Shown here: piece after piece, positions 9,201 through 19,417 of the stretch
Position numbering within the stretch: the first letter of the stretch is position 1
Layout: each line of letters starts with the position of its first letter
DNA from: Chromera velia
Lineage: Eukaryota > Sar > Chromeraceae
Assembly (NCBI GenBank): GCA_018398765.1
Contig: JAHBMJ010001469.1
Location: 3,246 to 30,498 of the forward strand
DNA length: 27,253 nucleotides
Reading direction: 5' to 3'
Program-made: the position numbers and the translations under genes
Notes under the pieces: generated by a model
What the model was told of the DNA's origin: nothing
Databases searched by the model: none
The model's input: only the letters and a program-made list of their open reading frames with translations

Positions 9201-12200
9201 GGAAAGGGCTTCTGCTTCGGCGCTCTTGATTGCAAGCAATGCTTCTGTTTCATTCGCCCTTGCGCTTAACCGCTCCATCTCCTCTTTCATTTTTCTGAAC
9301 TCTTCTTCTCTTTCTGACGAAATCGCATGCCCCCCCTCCACCTCTTCTCTGAATCTTTGCGCCTCTTTCTCAGACACCCTCTGAGTCTCCTTGAGATCCT
9401 CCACCTCTTTCTCCAACCTCTCTGCTTTGGCTGTGGCGTCCCTCAGAAGCGCTTGGGCCTCAGCTGCATGGATGGCGTGTTGTAGCTCGGCCTGCTCAGC
9501 GCTTGCTTCCTCCGCTTTCTTGGAGTCAACCTTACTTTTCTTCAACTCATCGAGCTCTTCTCTCAATTCCTCCAACTCTCTTTCAAGCTGCCCAGCCCTA
9601 TTTGTTGACTGTGAGAGAAGGGCAGACGCACTCGCTCCCCTCACCACTTTGCCCGCTGCTTCATGGGCGAGCTGCTTTTGCAGCGTCTCAAGTTCGGCGT
9701 GGGTCGTTTTCAAGGCTTCCTCCCTGGCAACAGAAACAGCGTGAGACTGCTCGAGCTCTTTCCTTGCCTCCTCCAACTCTTGCTTCTGTTTTTCAAGTGA
9801 CACGCTTGCTTCTTGAAGGGATTCTTCTCGGTCCATCAGCTGTGCGGCAGCCGCTGCAAATCTAGAAGCAGCCTCTGCCTCTGTCTCTGCTGCTGTTGCC
9901 TGGAGGGCAGCTATGTCCTCTCTCAACCTCTCCAGCTCTGTCCGGGCTGCAGTCAGGAGAACCTCCCTATCCGCAACGTCTCTCTCTGCTGTGGTCACTT
10001 GAAGAGACAAGGAGTTGACCTGCTGCTGTAAATCGTCGGCTATTCCATGGACTGCCGTCAAGTCAGCATCCCTGACTGCCAACATTCCTTCTGCAGAGTG
10101 GACTTTTGCTGTGAGACTCTCAATCAGTGCAGCCTTCTCTGCTGCCTCTTTCTCCCTCTCTGCAGAGATAAGCTGCAAATCCCTCAACTCCCTTTCTAGC
10201 CGCACGGCATCTTGAGACCTCTCTGGGGGAGACGGGGACTCGACCGCGGCCCCCGCTCGTGCGAGGAGGTGACACAGTGCGCGCACTTCCGCATCCCTCA
10301 CCACCAAACGACCCTGGATTTTCTCACCAAGCAAGGAGGCGTCTTGCGGTGCCCCTTCAAAGGATTTCTTTTCTTTCTCCTGACCCTCAGAGAGGATCTT
10401 GCTGAGTGCACGGATCTGCGCACCCTGCAGGGTGATGCGTCCGTACAGCTCTGCTTCTGTGACGAGGTTCTGGTGGTCTGAAGGAGGTGGGGGGGGGACA
10501 GAGGAAAGCTCTGCTACCTTGGCCTGGAGGGAGGCTGCGAGGGCCTCTGCGTCCTCCAGACGCTGTCGGAGAACACTGACGCTCTCAGTCACGGAAACCT
10601 CCTCAGCCTTGTTCTCTTTTTCTGTCTCGTGCCCGATAGAAGGAGGACGAGAGGCAATGGCAGACTCCTCTTCAATGGCCTGACGGAGCTGTGCTCTCAG
10701 ACCCTCCACCTCTATACTTAATGTTTCCCTCACTTCCCCGAGTCTCATCTCTAGAGCAATCTTTTCTTTGGTGACGGTCTCGAGTCTCTCTCGAAGAGAC
10801 TGGACGGTTTGGCTTTTTTGGGCTGCGGCGTCTTGGAACTCTGCAGCTGCGGCGTGGGATTTCTCAAGCTCTCTACGTGCCTGCTCAAGCTGTGCTGCCT
10901 GGCTTTTCTCAAGCTCCCTGCGTGCCTGTTCCAGCTCGGCGACTGAGGGGCCGACTGTGAGTGATCCTCTCTGGGGACTGGAGGAGACTGAGAGGACTGA
11001 AATCTCAGGAACGGCAAGGGACGACAGGGCGCCCCCTCCCACTCCCGCACCCATACTGAGAAAGGGACGGTAAGGACTGCGGGAAGGAGACGGCGCCTTC
11101 GAGGCTTGGGACGAGGCAATCTCCTGCCTCAGGCTTCTCTCCCTTCTCTCCGATGCACCCAATTCCCTTCGGAGATCTGCTATCTGGTCATTCAGAGCCT
11201 CCCGGATTTTGTCAACAGCACCAGCCCCGAGGGCGTCGCTTCCCTTTAATTTCTCTAAACTCTCTGCAAATTGGGCACATGCCTCCCTTTCCCTCCTTTC
11301 TGCTCTCTCAACCTTGTGCTCAAGTCTCTTGACAGTCTCCCTCAGACTGTCCCTTTCTGCCTCTATCTCTTTCTCAGCCTCCTGCAGAGAGCAGGCGAGC
11401 TGCTGACGAGTTGTGAGCTTGGATGCCAAGTCTCTCTCCCTCTCCCGGGTTTTGTCCAGTTCTTTTCTCGTGTCCTCATGCTGCAATGCAAAAGTCGCAC
11501 GCAACTCGTCTGCAAATCTCTCGCGGCGCTGCTCTGCCACTTGATACCGGGCAGTCGCAGCTGCCAGGTCCCTGCGCAGTGACGCCTCAAGATCAGAGGC
11601 CGCCTTCAATGATGCTTCTAGGGACTGGAGACGGGTAACGAGCTGCAGTTCTGCTGCCTCTCTCTCCTCGATTTCTGCTTCTAGAGCAGTTCGAGAGGCC
11701 ACGAGACGAGACATCTCTTCTCGAGCTGCACTTTCTCTCTCTTTCGCTCTGTCAAAATCATCCATAAGAGTCTGCTTTTGCCGACGGAATTCCTCTCGGA
11801 GAGACGAAACTGCAGTCTCTGCTTTTCTCTCACTCTCCTGAATGCGCTCTTCTGATGCCTTCAAGGCTCTCTTGAGGGCTTCCTCACGAGCGCTGGCAGA
11901 GTCGAGCTCTTCTTGGACTCTGGCAAGCTCTTGGGCAACGGATTCTGCCTTTTCCTTGAACCCTGCTGCGAGGACCTGGGCGTGTCTCGATTCGGTGAGT
12001 GCCTTGTTGAGCTCTTCTAGGTCTCTGCTGGTCTCAGATAAACGCTTCAGGGCAGCATCTAAGTCTTTCTCGAGACTTGCCTGCTGACGGGATGTCAACA
12101 GACGCAACTCACTTAACGCAGCCTCCTTCTCTTCCTCTCCCTTCCTGGCGGTTGTGAGGGCATGGGACTGTTCTGCCTCTCGGTGTTCCGCTGCTTCTGC

Positions 12201-14768
12201 TCTTCTCTTCCAGCCCTCAATTTCGGCAGTGAGGGTCTCTCGCAAGAGGTACGCCTCCCTCTCCCTCTGCCTCTCCAACGTTCCTATTCGTGCATTGGCA
12301 CCGTTCAGTGAATCCTGTGTGGAGGTGAGTCTCTCCTCTGCGTCCTCCGCCCGTCTGCGGAGATTTTGGGCCTCTGCAGACAGTGCCTCTCTCAACTGAG
12401 ACAGCTCTAGGCTCGAACGGGCTTCTGCGGCTTTTAGGCGTTCCAACAGAGAGGCAATTTCGCTACGTGCAGCTGCCTCCCTCTCCTCTGCATCCTCCAA
12501 TTTTCTCTCGAGAAGAGAGAGAGAAGCCTCATGGGCCTTTCGCAATTCCTCCATTCGTCTTTCCCTCACCGTACGGGAGGCCTCAAAATCGGCCGAATTT
12601 GCCTCCATGGTATTTTGGAGTGCTTTCTCTCTCTCTTCCCCCTCCTGCAGTTGTCTGTGCAACGCCCGCCTCTGCTCTGTGTGAGCCTGACGGAGCGCTG
12701 CCAACTCACTATCGAGGGCAGAGGCCTCGGCATCGAGGCGGCTTTGCAGAGTGAGGATCTCTGACTTCATTCCGTTCTCTTGGGATTTTAAGGCTGCTAC
12801 CTCCTGCTGGAGTGCGGTCTGGGCTGTGACGGATTGTGTCTGGAGGACTCTAAGGGCCTCCTCAGCCTCCCTCTCTCTCCTCTCATACTCCGTCAGACGG
12901 TCACTTAAGGCTCTCACCCTTTCGTCCGAAGAGGCCCTTAACGATGCTATCTCCCGCTCGTGTCCCGCAGCAGCTGTGTTCATGGCTGCTGTGAGACTGT
13001 CTATCTCTCTCTTCAAACGGCTGCTCTCTGCCTCTAAAGTCTCCGCATGCAGCTTTGCAGTGTGCAGGCTGGAACGGAGAGAGGCTATCTCCCGTTCGTG
13101 ATCGGCAGAGGCAACTCGGGAAGACGAAGCGAGCGCGTCTAGCTCACCTCGGAGACGAGAGACTTCAGCAGAGGACTCCTGAGCTTCCTTCTTGGCCCCG
13201 GAAAGAGAAATCTCGAGGGCTGAGATCTTCTCTGAGGCTGCTGCTGCTCTCTCATTGGCTTGACCGATTTTTCCCTCTGCCTCCTCTTTCGCTGCCCTGA
13301 GCCGGTTGATCTCGGCCTTCTGCTTTGTTTCAGTGTCGGCCGATGACACCAGACTCTGTCTAGCCTCTGCAAGATCGGATGCAGTCCCCGTGAGATCGGA
13401 AGCAAGCTTGTCTCGTTCAGCCTCCAGGGCAGCAATCTGCTCGGTGGCTTTGTCATGCTGCTGCTGCAGAGACAAAAGATCTTCGGAGGCTTTGTCAAAG
13501 GCATTTTTGAGAGCGGCCACTTCTTCTGAGGATTCTGACGCACGCTGGCTCAGGAGGCTCCGCAGAGACTCTAGTTGGGATTCGGCATCAGACAGGGACT
13601 TTGTAAGTTTGGAAATTTCCTCACGGGCTGCTGTTAGCTCGGCTTGGGAGTCTTGGAGGACCTTTGCTGTCTTGTCTGCCGACTCTCTCTCTTGGGCGAG
13701 GGTAGTTGAGAGAGTGGTCTTTTCAGACTGGGCAGATTGGAGAAGAGACTGTGCCTCTTCAAGCGCAGTCTTGAGGTCTTCAATCTCCTTTAGGGCTTCG
13801 GAGAGTTTTTGGTCGGACGTCTCTCTGTTCTGGGACAGGGTTGTGGACAGGTTGGTCTTTTCGGTTTCGGCAGATTGGAGACGCGATTCAGATTCCTTCA
13901 TGGCTTTCTGAAGTTCAGCAATCTCCTTCAATGCTTCTGCGAGCTTCTCCTCCACCTCACCCTTCTCTTTTTGCATGACCTCCTTGTCCTCCAACGCCTT
14001 CTTCTGGGCTTCGGTTAATCGATTCTTTGTCTCGATGGCAGCTTGGTGCAGGGCCTCTACCTCATCTTTTCGAAGTCGGAGGGCTTCTTCTAGCTCTGTG
14101 ACCAGTGCCCTTGTGTCTGTGAGCTCTTGCTCAAGCTCTTCGCATTTCTTCTGCTGCATTTTGATTTTCTCTGTGCTCTCCTCAATCAGACTCTTCAGTC
14201 TGTCTGCTCCTGTCTCTGCTGCTTTGAGTCTTTTTTGGAGCCCCTCCTTCTCCTGCTGCTCTCTCTCGATCTCCTCTTTGAAGGACGCATCTCTCTCTGC
14301 TTCCTGTTTCACAAACTCATCAATCTTCTCAGCTAACAGCTTGCGATTTGCTTCTGCGGACTGGAGCTTTTCCTCCAGAAACTCTACGCGAGTCTGCAGA
14401 CGCAGACACAGAGACAGAGACAGAAAACAACACAGAAGAACAGAGAGACGGGCACAGAGAGATAAGGAGAGGACGGCCCAGAGAGTGGAAAGGAAGAAGA
14501 AGGTCAAGAACGCGTACATGAGGAGACAAGTGAGTGACATCCGAGAAGAAGGAAAGGAGGAAAATGCAAGCAGGACACGCACCACATTGCGCACAGCAGA
14601 TCCGCACAGCAGATCGGCACAGGAGTCGAAGGTGCATCACTTGTCAATCTGAGAAAAAAAAGCTCCACAAGAGTCGGAACAGAACCCAAAAGATGACAGC
14701 AACCGGTTCAGAAAATTCGTTTCTCTCACTTGACTCCAGCCATCTCCCTAATCATCCCCTCAATCATT

Positions 14769-14844
<76 letters not shown>

Positions 14845-16784
14845 GGGAGAAAAGAGAGAACAGAGACAAACTGACCTCCAGTTCATCGTTCTCGGCTTCC
14901 AATCTGTCCCTCTCCTCCTCAAAAGTTTCCGCTTCGGCAAATTCTGCACAGAGACTCTGGGAGGTTCCTAGTGTCTTTGCACTTGCCTGTGCTTGGGGGG
15001 AGAACGACACACGTGAACCTGATCTCCTCGCCGGACTCGGACTTGCCGAAAAATTGTCGAGGTCCTTCAGCAGCCTTGTCAGCTGCTTTCCCATAATTTC
15101 CTCCCCAGCGTCAATGTCGGTGAATCTGCTGTCCGCACGAACAAAACGCAAAGCAGCAGCAGCTGCTGCGGGGTGATTGTCCTCTCCCGGCGTCGCCTCA
15201 TCCATGTCTTCAAAGAAGGTCGAGTTGGCTTTGCCGGAATGTTTTCTGAGCGCTTGGGCCGCCTCCTTTGTCAATTTGGCTGTTTGTCTTCGGAGTTCTT
15301 TCATCTCCTTCATCTTCGATTGGAGTTCGTTCTCTACAACTGTCTTGCTGGCCACCTCCGTTTCCAAATTTTTGATCGTTTGCTTTTGGGATGCGATGAT
15401 TTTGATCTTCTCCTTCACCATGGCCTCCAAGGCCTCGAGTTTGTTTTCCTTCTCTTCCAGGGTCTTTTCGAGAATCGAATGACGAGCAAGAAGGGAACGC
15501 TCCTCAGAGAAAGAGGCGACTGCGCGTACAGGGGGGATGGAGGGAGGGACGAGAGCAGTCAACCCCACTGTCGTCCACATACATTCGGCAAAGGAGAGGA
15601 AATTTGGAAAGAAGAAGATTCCATGGACGGAGAAAGTAAAAGAGAGACCAGCCAAGGCAAGTAGACCTGCACCCGAACCTTCTCAGGACTACATTAAGTG
15701 CAACAGGAATTGTGGGACAAGTCTGGAAGGAAACGTCGAAGGGGAAACAAACAAGAAGAACGTGACAGTGTCACAGCTCGACAACAGAGGGAAGGCGGAA
15801 GGAAAAACAGAAGAACGAAGATGAACCAACCGGAGGCCCTTCTGTACGACGTTGTTGTCTTCATCGAAGAAGGTCCGTCCTCTACTGGGATTTCAATCAG
15901 GACTTGTTTTGGCCCCGACATCTTTCCTAGGTCTGTCTTCAGACCTTCGTTCTCGACTTCCAGCCTGTTGATGTGCTCCTTTGCACGGTCCAGGTGTTTT
16001 GTCAGTTCTTCGTTTTCGGTTCTGAGGGCATCGAGGCGTTCCTCCAACTGCCCGATGTTCGTCTCTGCCTCCTCCTGGAACTGCAAAGAATTAAGGAGAA
16101 GGAATGTCAGAGAGGCAGACAGAGGGGTTGGCGCATTCGGAAGCGGATTCGACAGACGACGAGTAAACACTGTGAGCGGCTGAAGAAAGCGAAGTTTTGA
16201 AAGAGTCTCGGGTGCAGGCACAGGGGGATACATAGACGGGCGTGCTGGGTGGAGGATGAGACCGCTCAGGGAAAGCAAAAAGAGGGCAAGAAAAGGAGAA
16301 CTTGATTGCGGAAGAGCGCTCTTGCGCATGAGAGGTGGACAGCTGGGACGATTAAACGCAGGGAACGGTGGGAGCGTTACGTCTGTATCGTGAGGGATGG
16401 ACGGGGTCACGAGAGGAAGACGCGGACCAAGGGGCGTGCGGGAAGCGGGGCTGTGTGGGGGGAAGACGACGCACAGAACGAAGAACTCGCGTGAATGCTT
16501 GATTGGAGAAGGGCTTACTGGAGAGAGAGAGTGTGTGCATGCACGTGGTGTTATGCGCATGTTCAGCAAAGAAGGAGAAGGAAGTCAATGCATGTGGGGA
16601 TCAGAGTGTGTATATATATATGTCCTACCCTTGTCTGCCTGCGTTGCCTTCTGGTGGCAAGTTGTCCGTCGTCATCTCTTTGCCTCTCAAGGCTCTTGAT
16701 CTCTTCCAGAAGCCTTTCGACGGTCTCTCTGGCTTCATCCCTCTCTCGAGAGACCTCCTTCAAGGCTTCGCGCATGTCCTCCAT
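5763..16784 (-). CDS. Giant coiled-coil protein (about 3149 aa), five exons
   Basis: Exons in reading order are 16784-16629, 16080-15831, 15519-14876, 14393-6501 and 6269-5763, together 3150 codons including TAA. Every junction keeps phase (0, 1, 0, 0) with GT-AG sites. ATG 16784 has A at -3 and G at +4; the frame is open upstream to 16955, so a longer N-terminus is possible. The protein is rich in Glu, Ala, Arg, Leu and Ser with heptad spacing almost throughout. Low-complexity, probably disordered breaks lie at about residues 1445-1500, 2419-2525 and 2659-2897; the last is rich in Pro, Ser and His. A short coiled coil and a Gly/Ser/Pro tail end the protein. There is no motor, kinase or membrane segment. 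The shape recalls golgins, centrosomal or cortical scaffold proteins, but I recognise no family and assign no function. Confidence 0.8.
6270..6500 (-). other. Coiled-coil gene, intron 4
   Basis: 231-nt phase-0 intron from GTCAGTCAGATGG to the acceptor GCTTGCAG, which follows a (CCTG)n stretch (+ strand 6275-6294). Confidence 0.7.
6501..14393 (-). CDS. Coiled-coil gene, exon 4 (7.9-kb single exon)
   Basis: 2631 codons without interruption, from TRVEFLEEKL after acceptor CTGCAG to EVERLENT before donor GTCAGT. Nearly all of it is coiled coil. Two features stand out. A landmark HA[VI]S-x-x-RE recurs at about 9740, 9325 and 8990 and marks a longer repeat. A 15-residue unit built on LEQARRELEKS is duplicated in tandem at 10853-10942. 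Related phrases (AExxALS, AAEAQQRAxAL) recur between 8190 and 10480. This points to growth by internal duplication. Confidence 0.85.
10853..10942 (-). repeat. 45-nt tandem duplication in the coiled coil
   Basis: Two adjacent copies of a 15-residue unit (LEQARRELEKSQAA and LEQARRELEKSHAA cores) with matching nucleotide sequence, just after the disordered segment at residues 1445-1500. Confidence 0.8.
14394..14875 (-). other. Coiled-coil gene, intron 3 with microsatellite
   Basis: 482-nt phase-0 intron that begins GTCAGTTTGTC and ends GCGTCTGCAG. Close behind its donor it carries a (CT)n-(GT)n tract on the coding strand (14770-14850 on +). The upstream part of the 8.2-kb open frame runs into this intron and is not coding. 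Confidence 0.7.
14770..14850. repeat. (AC)n-(AG)n microsatellite
   Basis: CG/CA alternation passes into (CA)n and then (GA)n, inside intron 3 of the coiled-coil gene. Confidence 0.95.
14876..15519 (-). CDS. Coiled-coil gene, exon 3
   Basis: 644 nt. A Lys/Glu-rich coiled coil (about residues 136-215) is followed by a Ser/Pro/Ala-rich linker with an Ala run and the cluster SPSPARRSGSRVSFSP, then a second helix that ends AENDELE before donor GTCAGT. The linker looks like a flexible, phosphorylatable segment. Confidence 0.78.
15520..15830 (-). other. Coiled-coil gene, intron 2
   Basis: 311-nt phase-1 GT-AG intron from GTTGGTTC to TACGCGCAG. Nothing else is visible in it. Confidence 0.6.
15831..16080 (-). 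CDS. Coiled-coil gene, exon 2
   Basis: 250 nt starting FQEEAETNIGQLEERL after acceptor TTTGCAG and ending YRRAS plus one base before donor GTTGGT (phase 1). There are two coiled-coil stretches, then a short non-helical tail (IEIPVEDGPSS) that may be a hinge. Confidence 0.75.
16081..16628 (-). other. Coiled-coil gene, intron 1
   Basis: 548-nt GT-AG intron that begins GTAGGACATATATATATA and ends TTCTTTGCAG. It holds no repeat beyond the short TA run near its donor, and no exon that I can see. Open frames inside it are of low quality. Confidence 0.6.
16629..16784 (-). CDS. Coiled-coil gene, exon 1
   Basis: 52 codons starting MEDMREALKEVSRERDEA, a heptad-like helix throughout, ending QRRQTR before donor GTAGGA. 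Phase 0 at the donor. Confidence 0.65.
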
Positions 16785-17121
16785 CGTGCCCGGCCGCTTC
16801 TTCTTTATCAATCGACCCCACCTGTATATATGCGTTCGCGCGATAGAATCAGGTGCTAAAACAAACAAAGGCGAAATGCTAGAAATACTTCTCTTTCTGA
16901 GAGAAGGGAACACATCGGCTGATCGCCCTTCCCTGTGATCGATCAGGTAATTCAATCGCGGACATATATAGAAGATCGGTCTGACGACTTAATTATAATT
17001 AGGATCGACGCACGCAAACTGTATATAAGCACGTGTGGCGCGCGGTTGCACATGCATGCATGCATAAATGCCGCCACCGCCAACTCACTAACTTATATGA
17101 TATATATATACGAGATCGATA

Positions 17122-17139
17122 CACCCAACCAGTTGGGTG
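17122..17139. repeat. Perfect 8-bp inverted repeat
   Basis: CACCCAAC, two bases, GTTGGGTG. It is a near-perfect palindrome in the divergent intergenic region and could be a dimeric-protein site. With a 2-nt spacer it would make a poor RNA hairpin. Confidence 0.75.
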
Positions 17140-17287
17140 AGTGCCTCGGGGGGCCCTTTATAGGGGGTCCGCAAATTTGATTGATGCACACCATCGGGGC
17201 ATGTCTTGTGCAGGTGCATGGGGCGGGGGCCAAGGCAACGCGCACGAAGTATATGCTTTTCGGGACCGCGCGAGCATGCACTTGCAA

Positions 17288-17313
17288 CTCCGTGCGAGTT
17301 ACTTGAGGGGCAC
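17288..17313. repeat. 26-bp direct repeat, copy 1
   Basis: Starts CTCCGTGCGAGTT and ends GAGGGGCAC. The second copy starts 66 bp downstream and differs at one base (A here, G there). Confidence 0.85.
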
Positions 17314-17353
17314 GCATGTGCGAAGTAATTAAGCTAGGTATGTGCGATCGCGG

Positions 17354-17379
17354 CTCCGTGCGAGTTGCTTGAGGGGCAC
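17354..17379. repeat. 26-bp direct repeat, copy 2
   Basis: Same 26-bp word as at 17288-17313 with one substitution. Both copies are followed or preceded by CATGTGCGA / TGTGCGATCGC words. Confidence 0.85.
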
Positions 17380-17572
17380 ATTTTGGATTTCGGGCGAGAC
17401 AGAGATACCCGGCCCCCCCCCCCAAAAAATGAAAAAATGCGTTATGCGAATGCGTGCGATCTCAGGGCCTCTTGGCTGATCTCAGCAGAGCTGAGCTGCC
17501 CCCCGAGGCGATGCAGTCTGATCGAATTATTTCGACTCGAATTAAATGCATGCCTGACCTGTTTGCTGTTAC

Positions 17573-17593
17573 TATATATATATATATATATAT
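17573..17593. repeat. (TA)n microsatellite
   Basis: About ten TA units in the divergent intergenic region. Confidence 0.9.
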
Positions 17594-18014
17594 GGATCTC
17601 CTGCATGAAGCTTGTTAGATTGGGCTCAATCTGATGAACTTCTCCTCGCTTGGCATGCCTCTTCTACATACATTCAGACAGCTAGACGGACGGTCTCTTA
17701 AGTTGAGCATGAACTCCAGTATCGGCAATCGTAAGAGCCAGTGGCACTCTATTGGTGACGGTCTTGATGGAGGGAGTATGAGAATTATAACATACAAGGA
17801 TGGGTGTGCTCCATTCTCCGTGGCCTAATATTGTGCACATGCACAGCAACAAAAGCATCGGGCCTGAAAAAAAGATAAACACCTGCGAGGCAGAGCAGTG
17901 ACTGATTAGACAGGACTCGGTTGATCTCGGTCAAAAGAATCGTCGACTTTCATAAGCATATATATAGAGAGAGAGAGCAGAATCGTTTTTTGCACAGGCT
18001 TTCGATCGAGAAAA

Positions 18015-19149
18015 ATGATACAGCCATTCTCGTGCGCACACGTCTTTCTTCTTTTTCTTTTTCTTCCTTTGGTGCAAGGCCCGCCCTCCCCTCGTTCCTT
18101 CGATGGCGGCCGTGTGGCCCTAAAGGGATCTGACTGGACCCCCGTGACACTGGGGGAAGAGAGGAGCTCAAATTTTGAGAAGCCTGTGGTCCTTGCCTCA
18201 ACTTTCCTTCCATCATCCAATATGTTCATGCCGGCACTGGTAAAGAAGGTTACCTCGACTTCCTTTGAAGTAAAACAGCAGGCAGACGATAGGACCACAG
18301 GAACAGATGACTCAGAAGAGGTGGAGGCGGAGGGACACTACCTTGTGCTGGATGCCGCGGCTCCAGATGCTTACCGGACCCTTGACGGTCGGGTCTTTCT
18401 TGCCCGAAGCATGGACGTGCCGCAAGATGGGGGGCCCGTGGTTTTCAGTTTCTCTGACCTGCCAACCCAAGGGCATGCGCCGATCGGTGTGTGCCAGCTT
18501 CAGTTCGGAGGGAATGGAATGGGAGATCCCGGGTCGGCACGTGCGCGCATCTTGAGTGTCACTGGAGAAGGTGCAGAAGTTGTGCTGGATTGGGGAAGGG
18601 AGAGAGAAAAGGGGGCGGGAGATTCCGATCCAAGTTTGGTTTCGGTGACGGGACTTGAAGGGTCAATAGGGTGTCTATTTGTGTGGTCAACTTTCGGGGG
18701 AGGGGAGGGGAAGGCTCAAGTTATTGCCTTGGGTAATTCAAAAGCGGATGTATGGGAAGGAAAAGAGTGGGCGTCAAAAGGATTGGAGGACAGAGGAATT
18801 TTGACAAAAGGGGAACCGGGAACTCTTTGGGTTGTCTTCTCGGATCTGATTTTTTCGTCAGACCAGGAAAGAGGGGGAAATGGGGATGGGAATGTGCCTC
18901 TCTGGCTGTCACTAGTTGGGTTGTCGGCTGGGGAGGAGAGGAAAGGGCGGGAACAGGTTTTGAGCCAAAAAAATAAAAAGACGGAGTTTTTCATCTCCAT
19001 GGACACAGGGAGAAGGGAAAAGGGAGAGCTGAAGGGGGTGCTCCAGGGCGCGTATGGTGGGTCAAACGCTGAGCTGAAGGGAAGGCCCGAGAAGGTCTCT
19101 CTGGCGGCAGAGGAGACGGACGGCAACGAGGAAGAGGATCAGGACTCAG
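18015..19149 (+). CDS. Exon 1: signal peptide and lectin-like N-terminal region
   Basis: 378 codons plus one base. Residues 1-22 form a classical signal peptide (Leu/Phe core FLLFLFLPLV, cleavage probably after VQG). Residues 41-113 carry PVVLAS, then VKKVTSTSFEVKQQ, then GHYLVLDA. That order matches the beta-sandwich of H-type-lectin-like domains (xPVVxxs, V+nvTxtsFev+xq, ...vsYLVie). A weaker echo follows in the region with APIGVCQLQ, RARILSVTGEGAEVVLDW and IGCLFVW, perhaps a second copy. The end is acidic (NEEEDQDSG). I call the lectin-like match from pattern only. The exon ends TCAG|GTTGGT, phase 1; the in-frame TGA just behind shows that the intron must start here. Confidence 0.72.
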
Positions 19150-19363
19150 GTTGGTGATTATGAGCTCAGTCAGAAAGGAAAGTGGTGGACGAAAGAAAGA
19201 AAGAAAGAAAGAAAGAAAAAAAGAAAGAAAAAAAGAAAGAAAGAAAGAAAGAAAGAAAGAAGGAAGGAAGGAAGGAAAGAAAGAAAGAAAGAAAGAAAGA
19301 AAGAAAAAAAGAAAGAAAGAAAGAAAAAAAGAAAGAAAGAAAGAAAGAAAGAAAAAAAAAAAA

Positions 19364-19417
<54 letters not shown>

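Larger units (their letters stand above)
16785..18014. promoter_or_regulatory. Divergent intergenic region, candidate bidirectional promoter
   Basis: This 1230-bp region separates the start codons of the coiled-coil gene (-) and the sushi/EGF gene (+). TATA-like words lie about 40-50 bp from each start (TATATA at about 16822-16831 and ATATATATAG at 17958-17967). It also holds a perfect 8-bp hairpin (17122-17139), a 26-bp direct repeat (17288-17313 and 17354-17379), a C11 run near 17413 and a TA run at 17573-17593. TATA words in AT-rich DNA are weak evidence for start sites. A 64-codon frame at 17634-17828 is unsupported. Confidence 0.4.

Noticed and set aside
14394-14594. N-terminal Leu/Ser/Cys-rich stretch of the 8.2-kb open frame as a membrane anchor
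   Set aside because: It is the 3' end of intron 3 with its pyrimidine tract; the exon starts at the CTGCAG acceptor and joins exon 3 in phase.
13306-14652. + strand open frames of 201 and 225 codons opposite the coiled-coil exon
   Set aside because: Ser/Arg/Ala-rich antisense shadows of a Glu/Leu/Arg coiled coil. The - strand frame is continuous and has a clear repeat structure.
17634-17828. 64-codon + strand frame in the divergent region
   Set aside because: No family pattern; position just upstream of the sushi/EGF gene suggests 5' flank.
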